This document shows, one piece after another, positions 20,901 through 34,277 of a stretch of 64,000 nucleotides of DNA. The position numbers and the translations under genes were made by a program. The stretch is taken from the NCBI GenBank assembly GCA_029844215.1, contig CM056738.1, forward strand, positions 46,016,388 through 46,080,387, given 5' to 3'. The notes under the pieces are model-generated. The model was not told the origin of the DNA. It was given only the letters and a program-made list of their open reading frames with translations, and did no database searches. The number at the start of each line of letters is the position of its first letter. Positions within the stretch are counted from its first letter, which is position 1. The stretch is from Przewalskia tangutica. Lineage: Eukaryota; Streptophyta; Magnoliopsida; Solanales; Solanaceae.

Positions 20901-23900
20901 TGTTATACCGTAGTTCGTGGTATGTATGCGAGGACGTGCGTGCGAGAATCTGACAGAAAGATCGGAAAGGAAGAAAGAGCGATTTTTCCACGGAAAAGTT
21001 TCCGCTTTTGTGAAGGAAAAAGGTTCGTTAATGGGAATGGATTCCCAGATTTGGTATTCGGACTTCCGGAATATTAGAGAATTATGGAATTTTATTTTCT
21101 GAAATGGTCACGTGGGCCCACTGAGAAATTTACGCTTTGTGGGCCCACTTTGTTTTCGAGATTTTGGCCATTGTGGATATTTTCTAAGATGTTTTATTTT
21201 GGGCCAATAGGAGGGTGACACGTGTCACCCCGCCTAGTGGCTCGCCGAATTGGCATTTGTGCACAACACCCTAGAGTCGTTTTCGACTAAACGCTTTACA
21301 TAACTTGCGGGAAAATTCCGGCTATGTCTTTTCTTATTTTTATGATTTTTCCGAGAGACGGAACATTTTGGACCAACGAGAGGCGACACTTGGCACCCTC
21401 TCATCAGCGGCAAGCGCAGACTGGACGATTTGGGAAGGCCAGTGGGAGATATTTTGGGTAGATATTTTGTGTGCAAGTTGGCTAGGTACACATTGGTGAA
21501 TCTTGGCCCTACACTTGCCTAACACTTGGTGTAATCTTGGCCATTGGTTGGCTTTCACTTGACCGATAAATACCCCTTCAAGACTAATTCATTCACAAAA
21601 TTGCCTAAGTCTTGAAAGCCTTCTTCCTTCCCCAGTGTAGTGTCTTGGCCGAGAGCCCTCTCTCCCCTTTGGCCGAGAGTCCCCTAGTGGTAGGCCAGGG
21701 GCAGACACCCCCTCCTTTGAGGTGCTAGCCGGGTACCCCTAGCCTAGTTGCTTTCGATAATACCCCCTTTGTGGTATAGAAATACTCTCCAAGTATTGTT
21801 ATAATGCCCAAATACCTTAGCCAGATACCTTGTAGTATTCTAAGGTTATACCTATACGAAAAGCCCGTAAATACTATTATACTTCCCGTCACCACAAAAC
21901 CGAAACCCTAGGAAAATCTCCATAGTCCGTTGAGTATTGTGTAGAAGTTGGTTAGAACTTCTGCGGTGGTTTAGAGCGGGTCGAGCGCTGAGTCGAGCTA
22001 AGCGTTGCTAAGGATCGACATTTATACTTGGATAATTATGGGCTTATCGAGGTAATTATCTTGTCCCCTATTGTAATTGGATATTACATGTCAGGAATAT
22101 ATAGTTGAAGTATACTATATATATAGTACTGAACTTAATGTCATGGCAATGTCCTCGACTTAAGCTCGATAATAAGAAACCTTTTCGAAAGAAGAGTATC
22201 GAATCAGAATTACATAGGATCAGTATTAGAGACTTGTGTAGCTTTCCGTGAGGTAAAATTGTGCACGCCCGTTAGACGATAACCCCTCGGTTGGCTTGAT
22301 AGCCGCCCGATAGAGAGAGATTTACGCTGTTATGTGGGGAGGTCATCGAATTTTCTGAGAATGTTCTACGATAAGATCTAGATGTTAATAAGCGCTGTGG
22401 CCTTATAGGTCAAGTACTACGTGGCGCGCTCTACTTGGCTTGGAGTAGCCGACGGCTTGTGGTACTCGAGCATTTTGCTATTAGTCGATAATCGTCGCGA
22501 GGTATGTGAACCTCTTCCTATCTCTTCTAGCATGATATGTGTGAACTATGTAGTACGGTAGACGTACATGTGCTAAATGTATTCGATTGGTTTAAAACAT
22601 AAAGTGTTATAACGGCTTTATGGGAAGTTGGTTATAACAGCTTTATGTAGATAAGAAAACACTTTGTGGTTTTTAAAAGGTAAATGATTTGTTTATAACT
22701 GGCTTGATGTGTGATTATAAAGAACTTGAAGTATTTCAAAAGATTTCTGAAATCGTTAAGTAATACTTGGTTTTTTGAGAACTTAAGAGTTATACTAGCT
22801 TTATGGGAAGTTAGGTATAACGGCTTAAGAACGCTTTACCGATTTTTGGAAATCGGGATGTGTATCGACAAACCATCGCAAATACATTAAAAGGAAATGT
22901 TTTGAATAATTAAGTATTATTAAAACCAAGAGAAACTTCCATCCGCATGTGCTAAGATGAGACAAAATGATATTTCCTAGATCATGGTCAGTAATAAGAT
23001 TGTTATAAACAAGAATATCCTACTAACATATAACGCTTATGTTTCTCCGATTGTTTAAAAGAGAATTATATTCTTAAATGAATAAAGCTATGAACTACGA
23101 AACCTTTCTAAAATAAGAAACGTGAACATTTGAAATTAGGCAAACTTTGACGTTTGGAAAATAATGTTGTTACTTGATTTTACAAAGGTAAGAGTTTTGG
23201 TTTTAAAAGGATAGTCACTCTATTTTTATACTACGTATTGTGTGACTTATGTGAAAGAAACAGATCTTTTAAAGATTTAATGTGTGAAGTACTTTGGGGT
23301 TAGATACGAACTTGTTAGTAGAAAGTACTTGTGTGAATACTTTATAGTATTGGTTTGTGATAGCCTTGTAAATACTTTCTTGTTGATTTGAGAAGTAAAC
23401 ATGTTAGGATGCTACGTGTTAGTATCTTGTGATGTTAGTGTAAAGGGGTTTTCCTCGATCGCGCTTTAAAGTTGTTTGACTATCACCGTTATGTTGGTAT
23501 TGTACCACCACCTTGACTTGTGTTCCGAGGTTGCCGCTCCGACGCGGGTAGACTCAGCGTGATGCAGGACCATGATTCGAGAATACCACGCGGGTCCGGG
23601 GATCCACGCGAGCTACGGAGCTCCGTGTTAGTGTCGCGCGCCTTGTGGTCACGCGGTCCTGGCTACGCGATCGCGAGTCCGTGACGATGCCGGAGTAGCT
23701 ACCCTCGATGCGGGTTATACCTCATGCGGGCCTATCTCGACCGGCCTATGCGGAGTCGCGGAGAGTTCGTGGCTAGACGCGCACATTTGATATCGCGGGC
23801 GAGTGACCGGCTTTTATCATGTGACGGTGCAGACAGATATCATGACACGCATGACCTTGTTGCATCGCTGGTGTTAGTAGTCGGCTATGCCTTCGCATTT

Positions 23901-24595
23901 CACCTGCATCGCTTTATTAGGACACAGTGGGACCCGTGTTCATGTGTATTCCTTGGTGCTTGTATATCATAAACCGCCAGCGTGAGGAAGGTATTCCACG
24001 CATGATTGATGTTGTGGGCGTGAGACCCATTGTTATATTTGAGTGATGACTGAGGCGCGAGTCCCCGACTTGACACGATCGCTATTATTGTGAATCGTAG
24101 TTTGGTTATCATACATGTCTCGCTTTATAGACTATTATGATTTCATTTACAAGATTTTTAGTTTCACATACTCTGCACTGGCCAGATCGACCTCCTTCCG
24201 GGCTGCGTCATGCCGCAGTAAAGGTACACCGCCATTGATCCTCGCTCTTAGGGTCACAGTCAATACATGGAAAGCTCCGTTTCTCCGAGGCTTATCGGTG
24301 GTATAGTCCTCGTTGTTGTAGGTGTTTACATTCGTGGTATGGCGGGCCCCGTCCCGCCATTGTTGTCGTATCATTTCTGCAGGTCAGAGTATCTTTGCAA
24401 GTGTGGTTTGTAAAAAGGATTAAAACTGCTCATGTTGGAAAAAGTTGTTATATATATATATGCCGAAGGCAAGTTTTTCTCGATTATTGTTTCATATTTT
24501 ATAATATGTCTTGTATTGTTTTATGTTCATTGATTACTCGATGTTGTATCACTAGGGTGCCTGTAGCACCATCCACGGCTAATCGGGTCGTGACA
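20901..24595 (+). repeat. Gypsy-A 3' LTR
   Basis: 3695 bp, partner of 15183-18957. The copies agree over long AT-rich runs but differ in clusters at CG, CAG/CTG and G/C runs, for example GTACTGAACTG (16511) against GTATCGAATCA (22196). Confidence 0.93.
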
Positions 24596-25010
24596 GAGAA
24601 AACCTAAACCAAATCAGATTTGGATCATGATTCAAGACCTGGCCCAAATCCAAATTGCGATGGCCACGAATCAGGCCCATCACATGCTCCTCTATTTATT
24701 TTCTGCACGTTTTAGTTCTAATTAAATCCAAAATTTAATTTTAACTTAATTAATTAATTTTCATCAAATGAAAATTATTCCATAATTTATTATAAAATAA
24801 AATATCTTGATTCAAAATCCGATATTTTACATTCTCTCAATATACCCTTAGACCAAAAGACAATCGACTTAGTGTGACCTTTAGGCCTTCACACATCCAA
24901 GACTGATCAAATCAAGGTTCACACTAACTCCTAGACTGCCACGGATTTGACCCAATATGTGAAGTAGTTTACAAGACTCAAGTAAACAGACCTCTATGTG
25001 AGATGATAAA
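24596..25010 (-). repeat. Copia 5' LTR, piece 2
   Basis: It begins with the right-hand GAGAA duplication and continues the copia LTR (compare 7497-7912), then ends at the ATAAA duplication of Gypsy-B. Two islands (about 24640-24690 and 24895-24950) match the left LTR poorly, although the DNA around them is nearly identical. Confidence 0.9.
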
Positions 25011-28000
25011 TGTTATACCCCGTATTTCCAGAGTATGTACGTAAGGACGTACGTAGAAAAATTTGAACTTTTACATAGGCTTGGCCGAATTAACTTTGTT
25101 CACAACACCCGATTAGAGTCATTTTTTGACGAAACGTTTCCACAGCTTTCGTAGGGAAAATTCCGGCTATGTCATTTTTAATTTTTGCGGATTTTTCCGA
25201 GAGACGAAACATTTTGGACCAACAAGAGGGCGACATTTGTCACCCTCTCATTGGAACACCTTGGGCGGTAATAGTGGTGGCCGAAAGTATGGCCATTGTG
25301 GTCAAGGGTTGGTAGGATATTTTTTGTGTTAGTTGGCTAGTGTGCACTTGGCAAGATCTTGGCCCTACACTTGCTATGCACTTGGCAAGATCTTGGCCAT
25401 TGGTTGGCCTTGGCTTGTCCTATAAATACCCACCCCTTTGAAGACTAATTCATCCATAAATTTGCCTAAGTCTTGAAAGCTCTCCTTCTCCCTCCCCTTG
25501 TGTTGAGTTCGGCCGAGGGCCTCCCCCTTGTGGCCGAGAGCACCCCCCCCCCTCTAGGGGTGCTAGCCGAGAGTGTACCCCCCCTTAGCCTAGTTGTCTC
25601 GTATAATACACCCCCCCTCTTGGTAGAAATACTCTCAAAAGTATTGTTATAATGCCCAAATTACCTTAGCCGTATTCTAAGGTTATACCTTTACAAAAAG
25701 CCCAGTTATACTATTATACTTCCCGTCAGTCACAAAACTGAAACCCTAGGAAAATCTCCATAGTCCGTTGGAGTATTGTGTAGAAGTTGGTTAGAACTTC
25801 TAAGGGTGGTTTAGAGCGGTTGAGCGCACGAGTCGAGCTAAACGTTGCTCGGGATCGACATTTAAACTTGGATAATTTTGGGCTTATCGAGGTAAACACT
25901 TCGACCTTCTATTGTAATTGGAAATTACATGTGGTAGGAATATATAGTTGAAGTATACTATATCTAGAACGGACCATAAATGTGCGGCAATGTCTGTTGA
26001 CTTAAGCCCAATTTAAAGAAGAGAATCGAATCAGAATTACATAGGGTATCAGACATGAGACTTGTAGCATCGCTGTGTAGTAGAATCGCACATCGCCCGG
26101 TTAGACGTGCAAACCCCGTTGGCTTGATAGCCTCGATAGAGAGGAGATTTACGCTGCGGGGAGGTGTCACGAATGTTCTGTAGAATGTTCTACGATAAGA
26201 CCTAGATGTTAATAAGCGCCTTGTGGCCTTATAGGTTGATGTACAATGCGTGGCGCGATCTACTCCGCTTAAGGAGTAGCCGACGGTTTGAGGTACTTGG
26301 AGCGTTTTGCTATTAGTCGAGAATCGTCGCGAGGTATGTGAACCTCTTCCTATCTCTTCTAGCATGATATGTGTGAACTATTTAGTACGGTAGACGTACA
26401 TGTGCTAAATGTATTTGATTGGTTTAAAACATAAAAGTGTTATAATGGCTTTACGGAAGTTGGTTATAACGCTTTATGTAGGTAAGAAAATACTTGTGGT
26501 TTTTAAAAGGTAATCGATTTGAACTATAATCGGTGGTTATGTGATAATAAAGAACTTGAAGTATTTCAAAAGATTTTTGAATCATTTTGAAAGAAGAAGT
26601 AATACTTGGTTTTTAAAAAACTTAAGGGTTATACTAGCTTTATGGGAAGTTATGTATAACGGCTTAAGAATGTTCTACTGATTTCGGAAATCAGAATGTG
26701 TAACGACAAACCACTGCAGCGTTAATAAAAGGAAATGTTTTGACAGATTAAGTATTATTAAAACCAGTAGAAACTTCCATCTGCATAGAAGCTAAGATGA
26801 GACAAAATGATATTTCCTAGATCATGGCTGCTGTAATAAGATTGTTATAAACAAGAATGTCCTACTCACACATAAGGTTTATGTTTTTTTCAGATTGTTA
26901 AAAGAGAATTATATTCCTAAATAAATAAGACTATGAACTACGAAACCTTTCTAAAATAAGAAACGTAAACACTTGAAATTAGGCAAACTTGGACGTTTGG
27001 AAAATAATGTTGTTACTTGATTTTACAAAGGTAAGTATTTTGATTACTTAAAAAGACAGTCACTCTATTTTATACTACGGGTATTGTGTGACTTATGTGA
27101 ACGAAACGGTTCTTTTAAAGATTTAATGTGTGAAGTACTTTGGGGATAAAATTCAACTTGTTAGTAGAAAGTACCTTGTGTGAATAACTTTATTGTATTG
27201 GTTTGTGATAGCCTTGTAATACTTTCTTGTTGATTTGATAAGTAAACATGTTAGGATGCTACGTGTGTTAGTATCTTGTGATTATTATGTAAGTGGTCAC
27301 TTTGTCAGGCTTACGTTGTCAAACGTTAAGCCCACAGATCGTTATTATATCACATACCCTCGACTTGTTATACCGAGGGCTTGCCACCGACGCGTGGTCT
27401 ATACGCCTATGCAAATTTGTGACTACGCGAGTCATGGAGCTCCAGGATTGATCATTCCGGTGTTTAGCCTGACGCGGGATGCCCTACGCGGTCTTCGAGG
27501 GACTATGCGGTCTTTGAGGACTATGCGGGCCGCGGAGCCTAGGTGGATACCGGGGTTAAGTCGCCTCGACGCGGTATACCTCAGCGGTCCAGGACCATGA
27601 TTCGAGGAATACCTCACGCGGGTCTGCAGGTGACCTACGCGAGTCGGTAGTTCCGTGGATAGACGCGCACATTGATATCATGCGCGGCGCCGCCTTCGAT
27701 GTAGTGCGGTTCAGAAAGACCTCGTGATGCGCTTTATGGTATTTGGTTTGTATCGCGGTCTTAGTAGTCGGCTATGCCTTCGCATTTACCCCGCATTCGC
27801 TCTATTGTGATGACTGAGGCGTGAGTCCCCGACTTGACATGATCGTTTATTTATCGAACTGTAGTTTGGTTATCATACATGTCTCCCGCTTTATATAGAC
27901 TACTATGATTTCATTTACGATTTATTTCGCCACATACTCTGCATACGTCAGATCGACCTCCTTCGGGATGCGTTCACGCCGCAGTAAAGGTACACCGCCG

Positions 28001-28345
28001 TTGATCCTCACTCTAGGGTCACAGTCATTGTTTGGGAAAGCTCCGCTTTCTCGAGGCTTATTCGTATAGTCCTCGCTGTGGTAGTGCTACATTCAGGGTA
28101 TGACGGCCCCGCCCGTGCCGTTGTTGTCATATTATTCGTAGAGGTCTGTAGTACTGGGCAGAATTTGTGCAGGGTAATCGCTCAAATTGCTATTTATATA
28201 TATACCGGGTAACCGCTTTTTGTTACCGCCTTCTTATTTCACCGTCATATTACATTGGTTTCATGTATTGTCTTTATGTTCCGATTACTGATGTTGTGTC
28301 ACTAGGTGCCCGGTAGGCACCACCACGCCCAGTTCGGTCGTGACA
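25011..28345 (+). repeat. Gypsy-B 5' LTR
   Basis: 3335 bp, TGTTATACCCC to GTCGTGACA, with TATAAATA at 25421-25428. Same layout as the Gypsy-A LTR, but with a different U3. Confidence 0.92.
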
Positions 28346-28349
28346 AAAG

Positions 28350-28362
28350 TGGTATCGTGAGC
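28350..28362 (+). promoter_or_regulatory. Gypsy-B primer-binding site (altered)
   Basis: It reads TGGTATCGTGAGC where TGGTATCAGAGC is expected; the CAG triplet is scrambled. Confidence 0.75.
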
Positions 28363-28548
28363 GCTTAATCCTCGGAAGGTGTCTACGCATCGTATCCAAG
28401 AAGTCTTGATTATCGCGTGTTGTGCACCACACCAATAATCGTGAGGCTATAGGATATTTAGGATTGGTTTCCATTCTTCTCATTCCGAGATCGCACTTAG
28501 AGCCGTGTGATAAGTCGACCCTCTAACGTATTTATTTCCCTTACCGAT

Positions 28549-29027
28549 ATGCCTCCGCGTAGGCAAACCCGCCCGTGAGGCGCGCAACGAGGAGTCGCGA
28601 GTAGAGTTCGTGAGGGTTACGAGGGCACGTGCCCAACCATCACCCGAGTTAGGTGCTTGCTCGGGAGTTATGCTACGTCACCACTCAAAGAAGTTTAGCA
28701 CTGGCGCAAATAGCTCATCGCGCCATGACATTTGAACCTTCGCCCACGATCGAGAACAATGAATATAGATTGCAAAGAGGCGACCTCGCATTAGCTATGG
28801 ATTTGGCTACCAGAGTATACCGATGCATCGCGAGTCTTGATGAATATCTTAGAGAGGGTTGTGCAAGAGTAATTCTTCAATTGGGCTTGAGCATGGCCTG
28901 TGGTCGGGCTTATGCACAGCAGGACGAGAAACGTAGAGATCGACGGGTTAACCAAGGACAGCAGAAGAGGCCGAGCAAAGCGTCCTTTGGTAACTTTCGA
29001 GGCAAGTCGCCTCACCAAAGCGATTAG
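28549..29027 (+). pseudogene. Gypsy-B gag remnant
   Basis: The ATG at 28549 gives the MPPR start but stops early. A later Gag block is readable in the frame of 28653-29027: DLATRVYRCIASLDEYLREG, then LGLSMA and DEKRRDRRV. This equals the MEDRVHRYVTGLDDYMAE block of Gypsy-3, so it is the end of the Gag domain. The central Gag block between them is missing, as in Gypsy-A. The zinc-knuckle region (to about 29260) is not readable. Confidence 0.75.
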
Positions 29028-29269
29028 GTTATGCACATCCACCAGCGCAGTGGTCTTCCACGAATTTCGTGGACGTTCGTATGCAGGAGTTGGTCGAGCT
29101 CGAGTTTCCGTTCATGCGGATGACGCCATCCCGGAATGTCGCCTTTTAGTTGGTACTCGTTGTACCTATGACCGCCGTGGTCCGTGTCGAAGAGTGTCCT
29201 CAGAGGAGACTTAGCCTTCCGGTCGATGGGTAGTTTGTCATCTTCCCTAGCTATGCGCCTCACGGGCGT

Positions 29270-29880
29270 GTTTGATTAGAACGACTGGGGAGGAGCGAAG
29301 AGATTTAGATATATCCTTAACCTCTAGAGATCAGTATGTATGATAAAATGGGTATATCATAAGTGCTATGTTCTGATAGCAGTGTGTAAATTGTAATTAG
29401 AAATCTTGGTTAGTTAACCAAGTAAGATTTGGGGGATAGAGAAGGTGTGAGCCTTAGAGTTTTATACGTGGAGACCTTAGAGGTAAGGCCATCTCGAGTA
29501 TAGGTGTAGTGTTATGTTTGATCCTTATCGGATTGCATAGTGCACGTGAGCTATGTTTTTGGGATAAGTCCCTGAGTAGCGTGATATGAAAGAGGGTAGT
29601 TGAGCTAGGAAGACCGCTAGGTTTTCGTAACGTGATTTGTGAAATTGTTCCGGATCGGGGAGCTAGTGTTTTGCGCGATGCCGGGTAGGGTTGAGGCCAT
29701 ATTGCTGGTCAACCCGCGGCCTGTTTGGTGATGGGGTCAGTTTGAGGTGGTCCCGCCTTGTGATAGGGTCACGAGGGTGTTAGGCCCAAGTTTAGTTAAC
29801 CAGCATACGAGTTCGCGGATGCGTTCGACCAGTAGTCGGGCCGAGGAGGTCAGCCGTCTTGTTTTCTAGCAGAGACCGTT
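29270..29880 (+). other. Gypsy-B internal non-coding stretch
   Basis: This is the shared block that follows gag in the non-autonomous elements (compare 19601-20110 and 58680-59160). Nothing coding is seen. Confidence 0.6.
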
Positions 29881-29884
29881 TACT

Positions 29885-30720
29885 CGGCAGTGTTGATTTA
29901 TCAGAAAGGTTGTAAGGCCGCACGGGGTGCCTACCTTCACCTTATGGCGCATGTGGAGCCTGTGGTACGCTGTTTTGTTTCAAAGTTTTACCAGCAGGTT
30001 AAGAACTCAGCGAGTCTCGACCGCATTCGCCGCCAGGGCGCTGGATTTCGGGGTAGTTGCGATTGTTGTCTCCTGTGGAGGAGCGTTTAAGCTACCGTTT
30101 CATGTTCGGATGTCGCCTTATGAAGCCTTGTAGGTGGATGTGTAAGTCGCGGCCGATTGGTTCGATGTTGGTAAGATTCGGATAGTTGGTTCAGCTTGTT
30201 CCAGCAGATCGTGGATAGGTAAAGCTTGTCTAGAAGAGGTTCGGCACGAGAGAATCGTATGGATAATCGCGACGACGCTAGAGTTCAGTTGACGGTCGGT
30301 CTTTTGAAAGTACCACCCCGTCAGTGTGACGAGTTTTGGAAAATAGAGGAAACTTAGCCCGAGTTACTTGGGCCTTTTAGTTCATGTGAAGAATAGGCCG
30401 GGTTTCCTATATGTTAGCAATTGCGATCCGACTTAGGAGGCAAGACGTCCGCCTTTCGTGTTGTTATGTTCGAAAAGTATCGAAATCCATCCAAAGTGTT
30501 CCCGCTAATGATGACCACGTTAGAGATAGTAACCCCGAGTTTTGGAAACCGGGCGATCGTAAACGTGGTAAGAGTTCGAGTGTACGACATCCTCGTGGAT
30601 CGACGCAGCCGGTACCATTTGTCGGGTCGCGAGTGACACTAGAACCTCGCAAAGTGACAAAAGTGGTATCACGACGAGTAAAGGGAGAAGCGAGCATGTA
30701 TGGCGGCATAGATGTGATCA
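29885..30720 (+). pseudogene. Gypsy-B integrase C-terminal remnant
   Basis: It retains more than Gypsy-A. Fragments of the post-core integrase are seen in shifting frames: the core-end block near 30003-30030, the block ending in LKVPP (about 30315), KLSPSYLGPF (about 30352) and FRVVMFEKYRNPS (about 30453), which is the end of the Tekay/Del pol where chromoviruses carry the chromodomain link. The catalytic core and everything upstream of it in pol are missing. Not translatable as read. Confidence 0.65.
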
Positions 30721-30936
30721 TTTCTTTTGTAAGGAGAAGATGCGGCGAAGTATATTTTAAACCCCGAGAGAGGTGTTTGTGGTAATGTTAGAGGTGTTTC
30801 TCGTGGACTTGGATGGAGGTATTTTTGCGCAGTGTTTCGTGGCCATGTGTGGCGTGATTGTTCTCGTAAGTATAGTAGCGAAGACTATACAGCGCGCTTG
30901 TTTTGAGACTTAGAAGGAACATTCGACGAATGTTTC

Positions 30937-30948
30937 TAAGGAGGAGAA
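30937..30948 (+). promoter_or_regulatory. Gypsy-B polypurine tract
   Basis: TAAGGAGGAGAA immediately before the 3' LTR. Confidence 0.85.
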
Positions 30949-33900
30949 TGTTATACCCGTATTTCCGCAGTATGTACGTAAGGACGTGCGTGAAAAATTT
31001 GAACTTTTACATAGGCTTGGCCGAATTAACTTTGTTCACAACACCCGATTAGAGTCGTTTTTCGACGAAAAGTTTCCACAGCTTTCGTTGGGGAAATTAC
31101 GGGGATGTCATTTTTAATTTTTGCGGATTTTTACGAGAGACGAAACAATTTTGACCAACAATATGGCGACACATGTCAACCTCTCAATGGAACACATCAC
31201 GGTAATAGTGGTGGCCGAAAGTATGGCCATTGTGGTCAAGGGTTGGTAGGATATTTTTGTGTTAGTTGGCTAGTGTGCACTTGGCAAGATCTTGGCCCTA
31301 CACTTGCTATGCACTTGGCAAGATCTTGGCCATTGGTTGGCCTTGGCTTGTCCTATAAATACCCACCCCTTTGAAGACTAATTCATCCATAAATTTGCCT
31401 AAGTCTTGAAAGCTCTCCTTCTCCCTCCTCAGGTTGAGTTCGGCCGAGGCCTCCCTCAGGCCGAGAGCACCCCCTCTGGGTGCTAGCCGAGAGTGTACCC
31501 CTCTTAGCCTAGTTGTCTCGTATAATACACCCCTCTGGTAGAAATACTCTCAAAAGTATTGTTATAATGCCCAAATTACCTTAGCCGTATACCTTGTAGT
31601 ATTCTAAGGTTATACCTTACAAAAAGCCCGCTTATACTATTATACTTCCCACTACCACAAAATCAAAACCCTAGGAAAATCTCCATAGTCCGTTGAGTAT
31701 TGTGTAAGTTGGTTAGAACTTCTAAGGGTGGTTTAGAGCGGTCGAGCGCACGAGTCGAGCTAAACGTTGCTCAGATCGACATTTAAACTTGGATAATTTT
31801 GGGCTTATCGAGGTAAACACTCTTGACCTTCTATTGTAATTGGAAATTACATGTTGTAGGAATATATAGTTGAAGTATACTATATATAGAATCGAACATA
31901 ATGCGGCAATGTCTTTTGACTTAAGCCCGAATTTAAAGAAGAGAATCGAATCGTAATTACATAGGATCAGACATGAGACTTGTGTAGCATTGCCGTAGTA
32001 GAATCGCACACGCCCGGTTAGACGTGCAAACCCCGGTTGGCTTGATAGCCGCCTCGATAGAGAGGAGATTTACGCCATTGCGGGGAGGTGCCGAATTTTC
32101 TCGTAATGTTCTACGATAAGACCTAGATGTTAATAAGCGCCTTGTGGCCTTATAGGTTGATGTACACGCGTGGCGCGATCTACTCCGCTTAAGGAGTAGC
32201 CGACGGTTTGAGGTACTTGGAGCGTTTTGCTATTAGTCGAGAATCGTCGCGAGGTATGTGAACCTCTTCCTATCTCTTCTAGCATGATATGTGTGAATTA
32301 TTTAGCACGGTAGACGCATACGTGTGCTAAATGTATTTGATTGGTTTAAAACATAAAAGTGTTATAACCTTTATGGGAAGTTGGTTATAACACTTTATGT
32401 AGGTAAGAAAATACTTGTGGTTTTTAAAAGGTAACTGATTTGAACTATAACTGGTTGGTTATGTGATAATAAAGAACTTGAAGTATTTCAAAAGATTTTT
32501 GAATCATTTTGAAAGAAGAAGTAATACTTGGTTTTTGAAAACTTAAGGTTATACTAGCTTTATGGGAAGTTAGGTATAACGGCTTAAGAATGTTCTCGAT
32601 TTCTAAATCGAATGTGTAACGACAAACCACCGCAAATTAATAAAAGGAAATGTTTTGACAGATTAAGTATTATTAAAACCAGAGAAACTTCCATCCGCAT
32701 GGCTAAGATGAGACAAAATGATATTTCCTAGATCATGGCTGCTGTAATAAGATTGTTATAAACAAGAATGTCCTACTCACACATAAGGTTTATGTTTTTC
32801 AGATTGTTAAAAGAGAATTATATTCCTAAATAAATAAGACTATGAACTACGAAACCTTTCTAAAATAAGAAACGTAAACACTTGAAATTAGGCAAACTTG
32901 GACGTTGGAAAATAATGTTGTTACTTGATTTTACAAAGGTAAGTATTTTGATTACTTAAAAAGATAGTCACTCTATTTTATACTACGGTATTGTGTGACT
33001 TATGTGAACAAACGGTTCTTTTAAAGATTTAATGTGTGAAGTACTTTGGGGATAAAATTCAACTTGTTAGTAGAAAGTACCTTGTGTGAATAACTTGATT
33101 GTATTGGTTTGTGATAGCCTTGTAATACTTTTTGTTGATTTGATAAGTAAACATGTTAGGATGCTACGTGTGTTAGTATCTTGTGTTTATTATGTAAGGG
33201 TCACTCTTGTTGTGCTTACGTTGTCAAACGTTAAGCCCACAGATCATATTATATCACATACCCCTCGACTTGTTATACCGAGGGCTTGCCACCCTCGATG
33301 CGGGTCTATACGCCTATGCATCCTTGTGACTATGCGGAGTGCGGAGCTCCGTGATTGATCATTCCGGTGTTTAGCCTGACGCGGATGCCCTGCGGTCTTT
33401 GAGGACTATGCGGTCTTTGAGGACTATGCGGCCGCGGGAGCCTAGGTGGATACCGGGGTTAAGCCGCTCGATGCGGGTATACCTCAGCGATGCAGGACCA
33501 TGATTCGAGAATACCTCATGCGGGTGCAGTGTGACCTATGCGAGTCGCGGTAGTTCGAGGATAGACGCGCACATTGATACCGCGCGAGTGGCCGCTTCGA
33601 CATGCGCGGTCAGAAAGACCTCGTGATGCGATTTATGGTATTTGGTTTGTATCGGGTCTTAGTAGTCGGCTATGCCTTCGCACTTACCCCGCATTTGCCT
33701 ATTGTGATGACTGAGGCGTGAGTCCCCGACTTGACATGATCATTATTTATTGTGAATCGTAGTTTGGTTATCATACATGTCTCCCGCTTTATATAGACTA
33801 CTATGATTTCATTTCTGATTTATTTCAGGCACATACTCTGCACTGCCAGATCGACCTCGGGGCCGCGTTCATGCCGCAGTAAAGGTACACCGCCGTTGAT

Positions 33901-34277
33901 CCTCGCTCTTAGGGTCACAGTTCAGCGTTTGGGAAAGCTCCGTTTCTCCGGAGGCTTATCTTGGTATAGTCCCCTGTTGTGGTAGGTGCTTACATTCAGG
34001 GGTATGACGGGGCCCTGTCCCGTCGTTGTTGTCATATTATTCGTAGAGGTCTCTGTAGTACTGTTGTGGGCAGAATTTGTAAGAGGGTTGTAACTGTTCA
34101 AATTGCTATTTATATATATACCGAAGGTAACCGTTTTTTGTTAGCCTGTCTTCTTATTTCACTGTCATATTACATTGGTTTCATGTATTGTCTTTGTTCC
34201 GCTGATTACTCTGATGTTGTGTCACTAGGGTGCCCGGGGTAAGGCACCAGTCACGGGCCCAGGTTCGGGTCGTGACA
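30949..34277 (+). repeat. Gypsy-B 3' LTR
   Basis: 3329 bp, partner of 25011-28345, with TATAAATA at 31354-31361. It holds an exact 18-bp tandem pair, TGCGGTCTTTGAGGACTA, at 33391-33426; the 5' LTR has the matching place at about 27486-27525 in altered form. Confidence 0.92.

Larger units (their letters stand above)
15183..24595 (+). mobile_element. Gypsy-A: non-autonomous Ty3/gypsy (chromovirus-like) element
   Basis: Bounded by TG...CA and the duplication GAGAA (15178-15182 and 24596-24600). Two LTRs of 3775 and 3695 bp enclose only 1943 bp. Inside are a trimmed gag start, a non-coding stretch and a remnant of the integrase C-terminus. Protease, reverse transcriptase and RNase H are absent, so it would need enzymes from another element. 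Its LTR belongs to the same subgroup as Gypsy-5. It sits within the copia 5' LTR and so is younger than the copia insertion. Confidence 0.9.
25011..34277 (+). mobile_element. Gypsy-B: non-autonomous Ty3/gypsy (chromovirus-like) element
   Basis: Bounded by TG...CA and the duplication ATAAA (25006-25010 and 34278-34282). LTRs of 3335 and 3329 bp enclose 2603 bp, with trimmed gag, the shared non-coding block, an integrase C-terminus and a polypurine tract. No protease or reverse transcriptase is present. The LTR start (TATTTCCAGAGTATGTACG) puts it with Gypsy-3 and Gypsy-4. It is inserted in the same copia LTR as Gypsy-A, 415 bp away in the original target. Confidence 0.9.
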
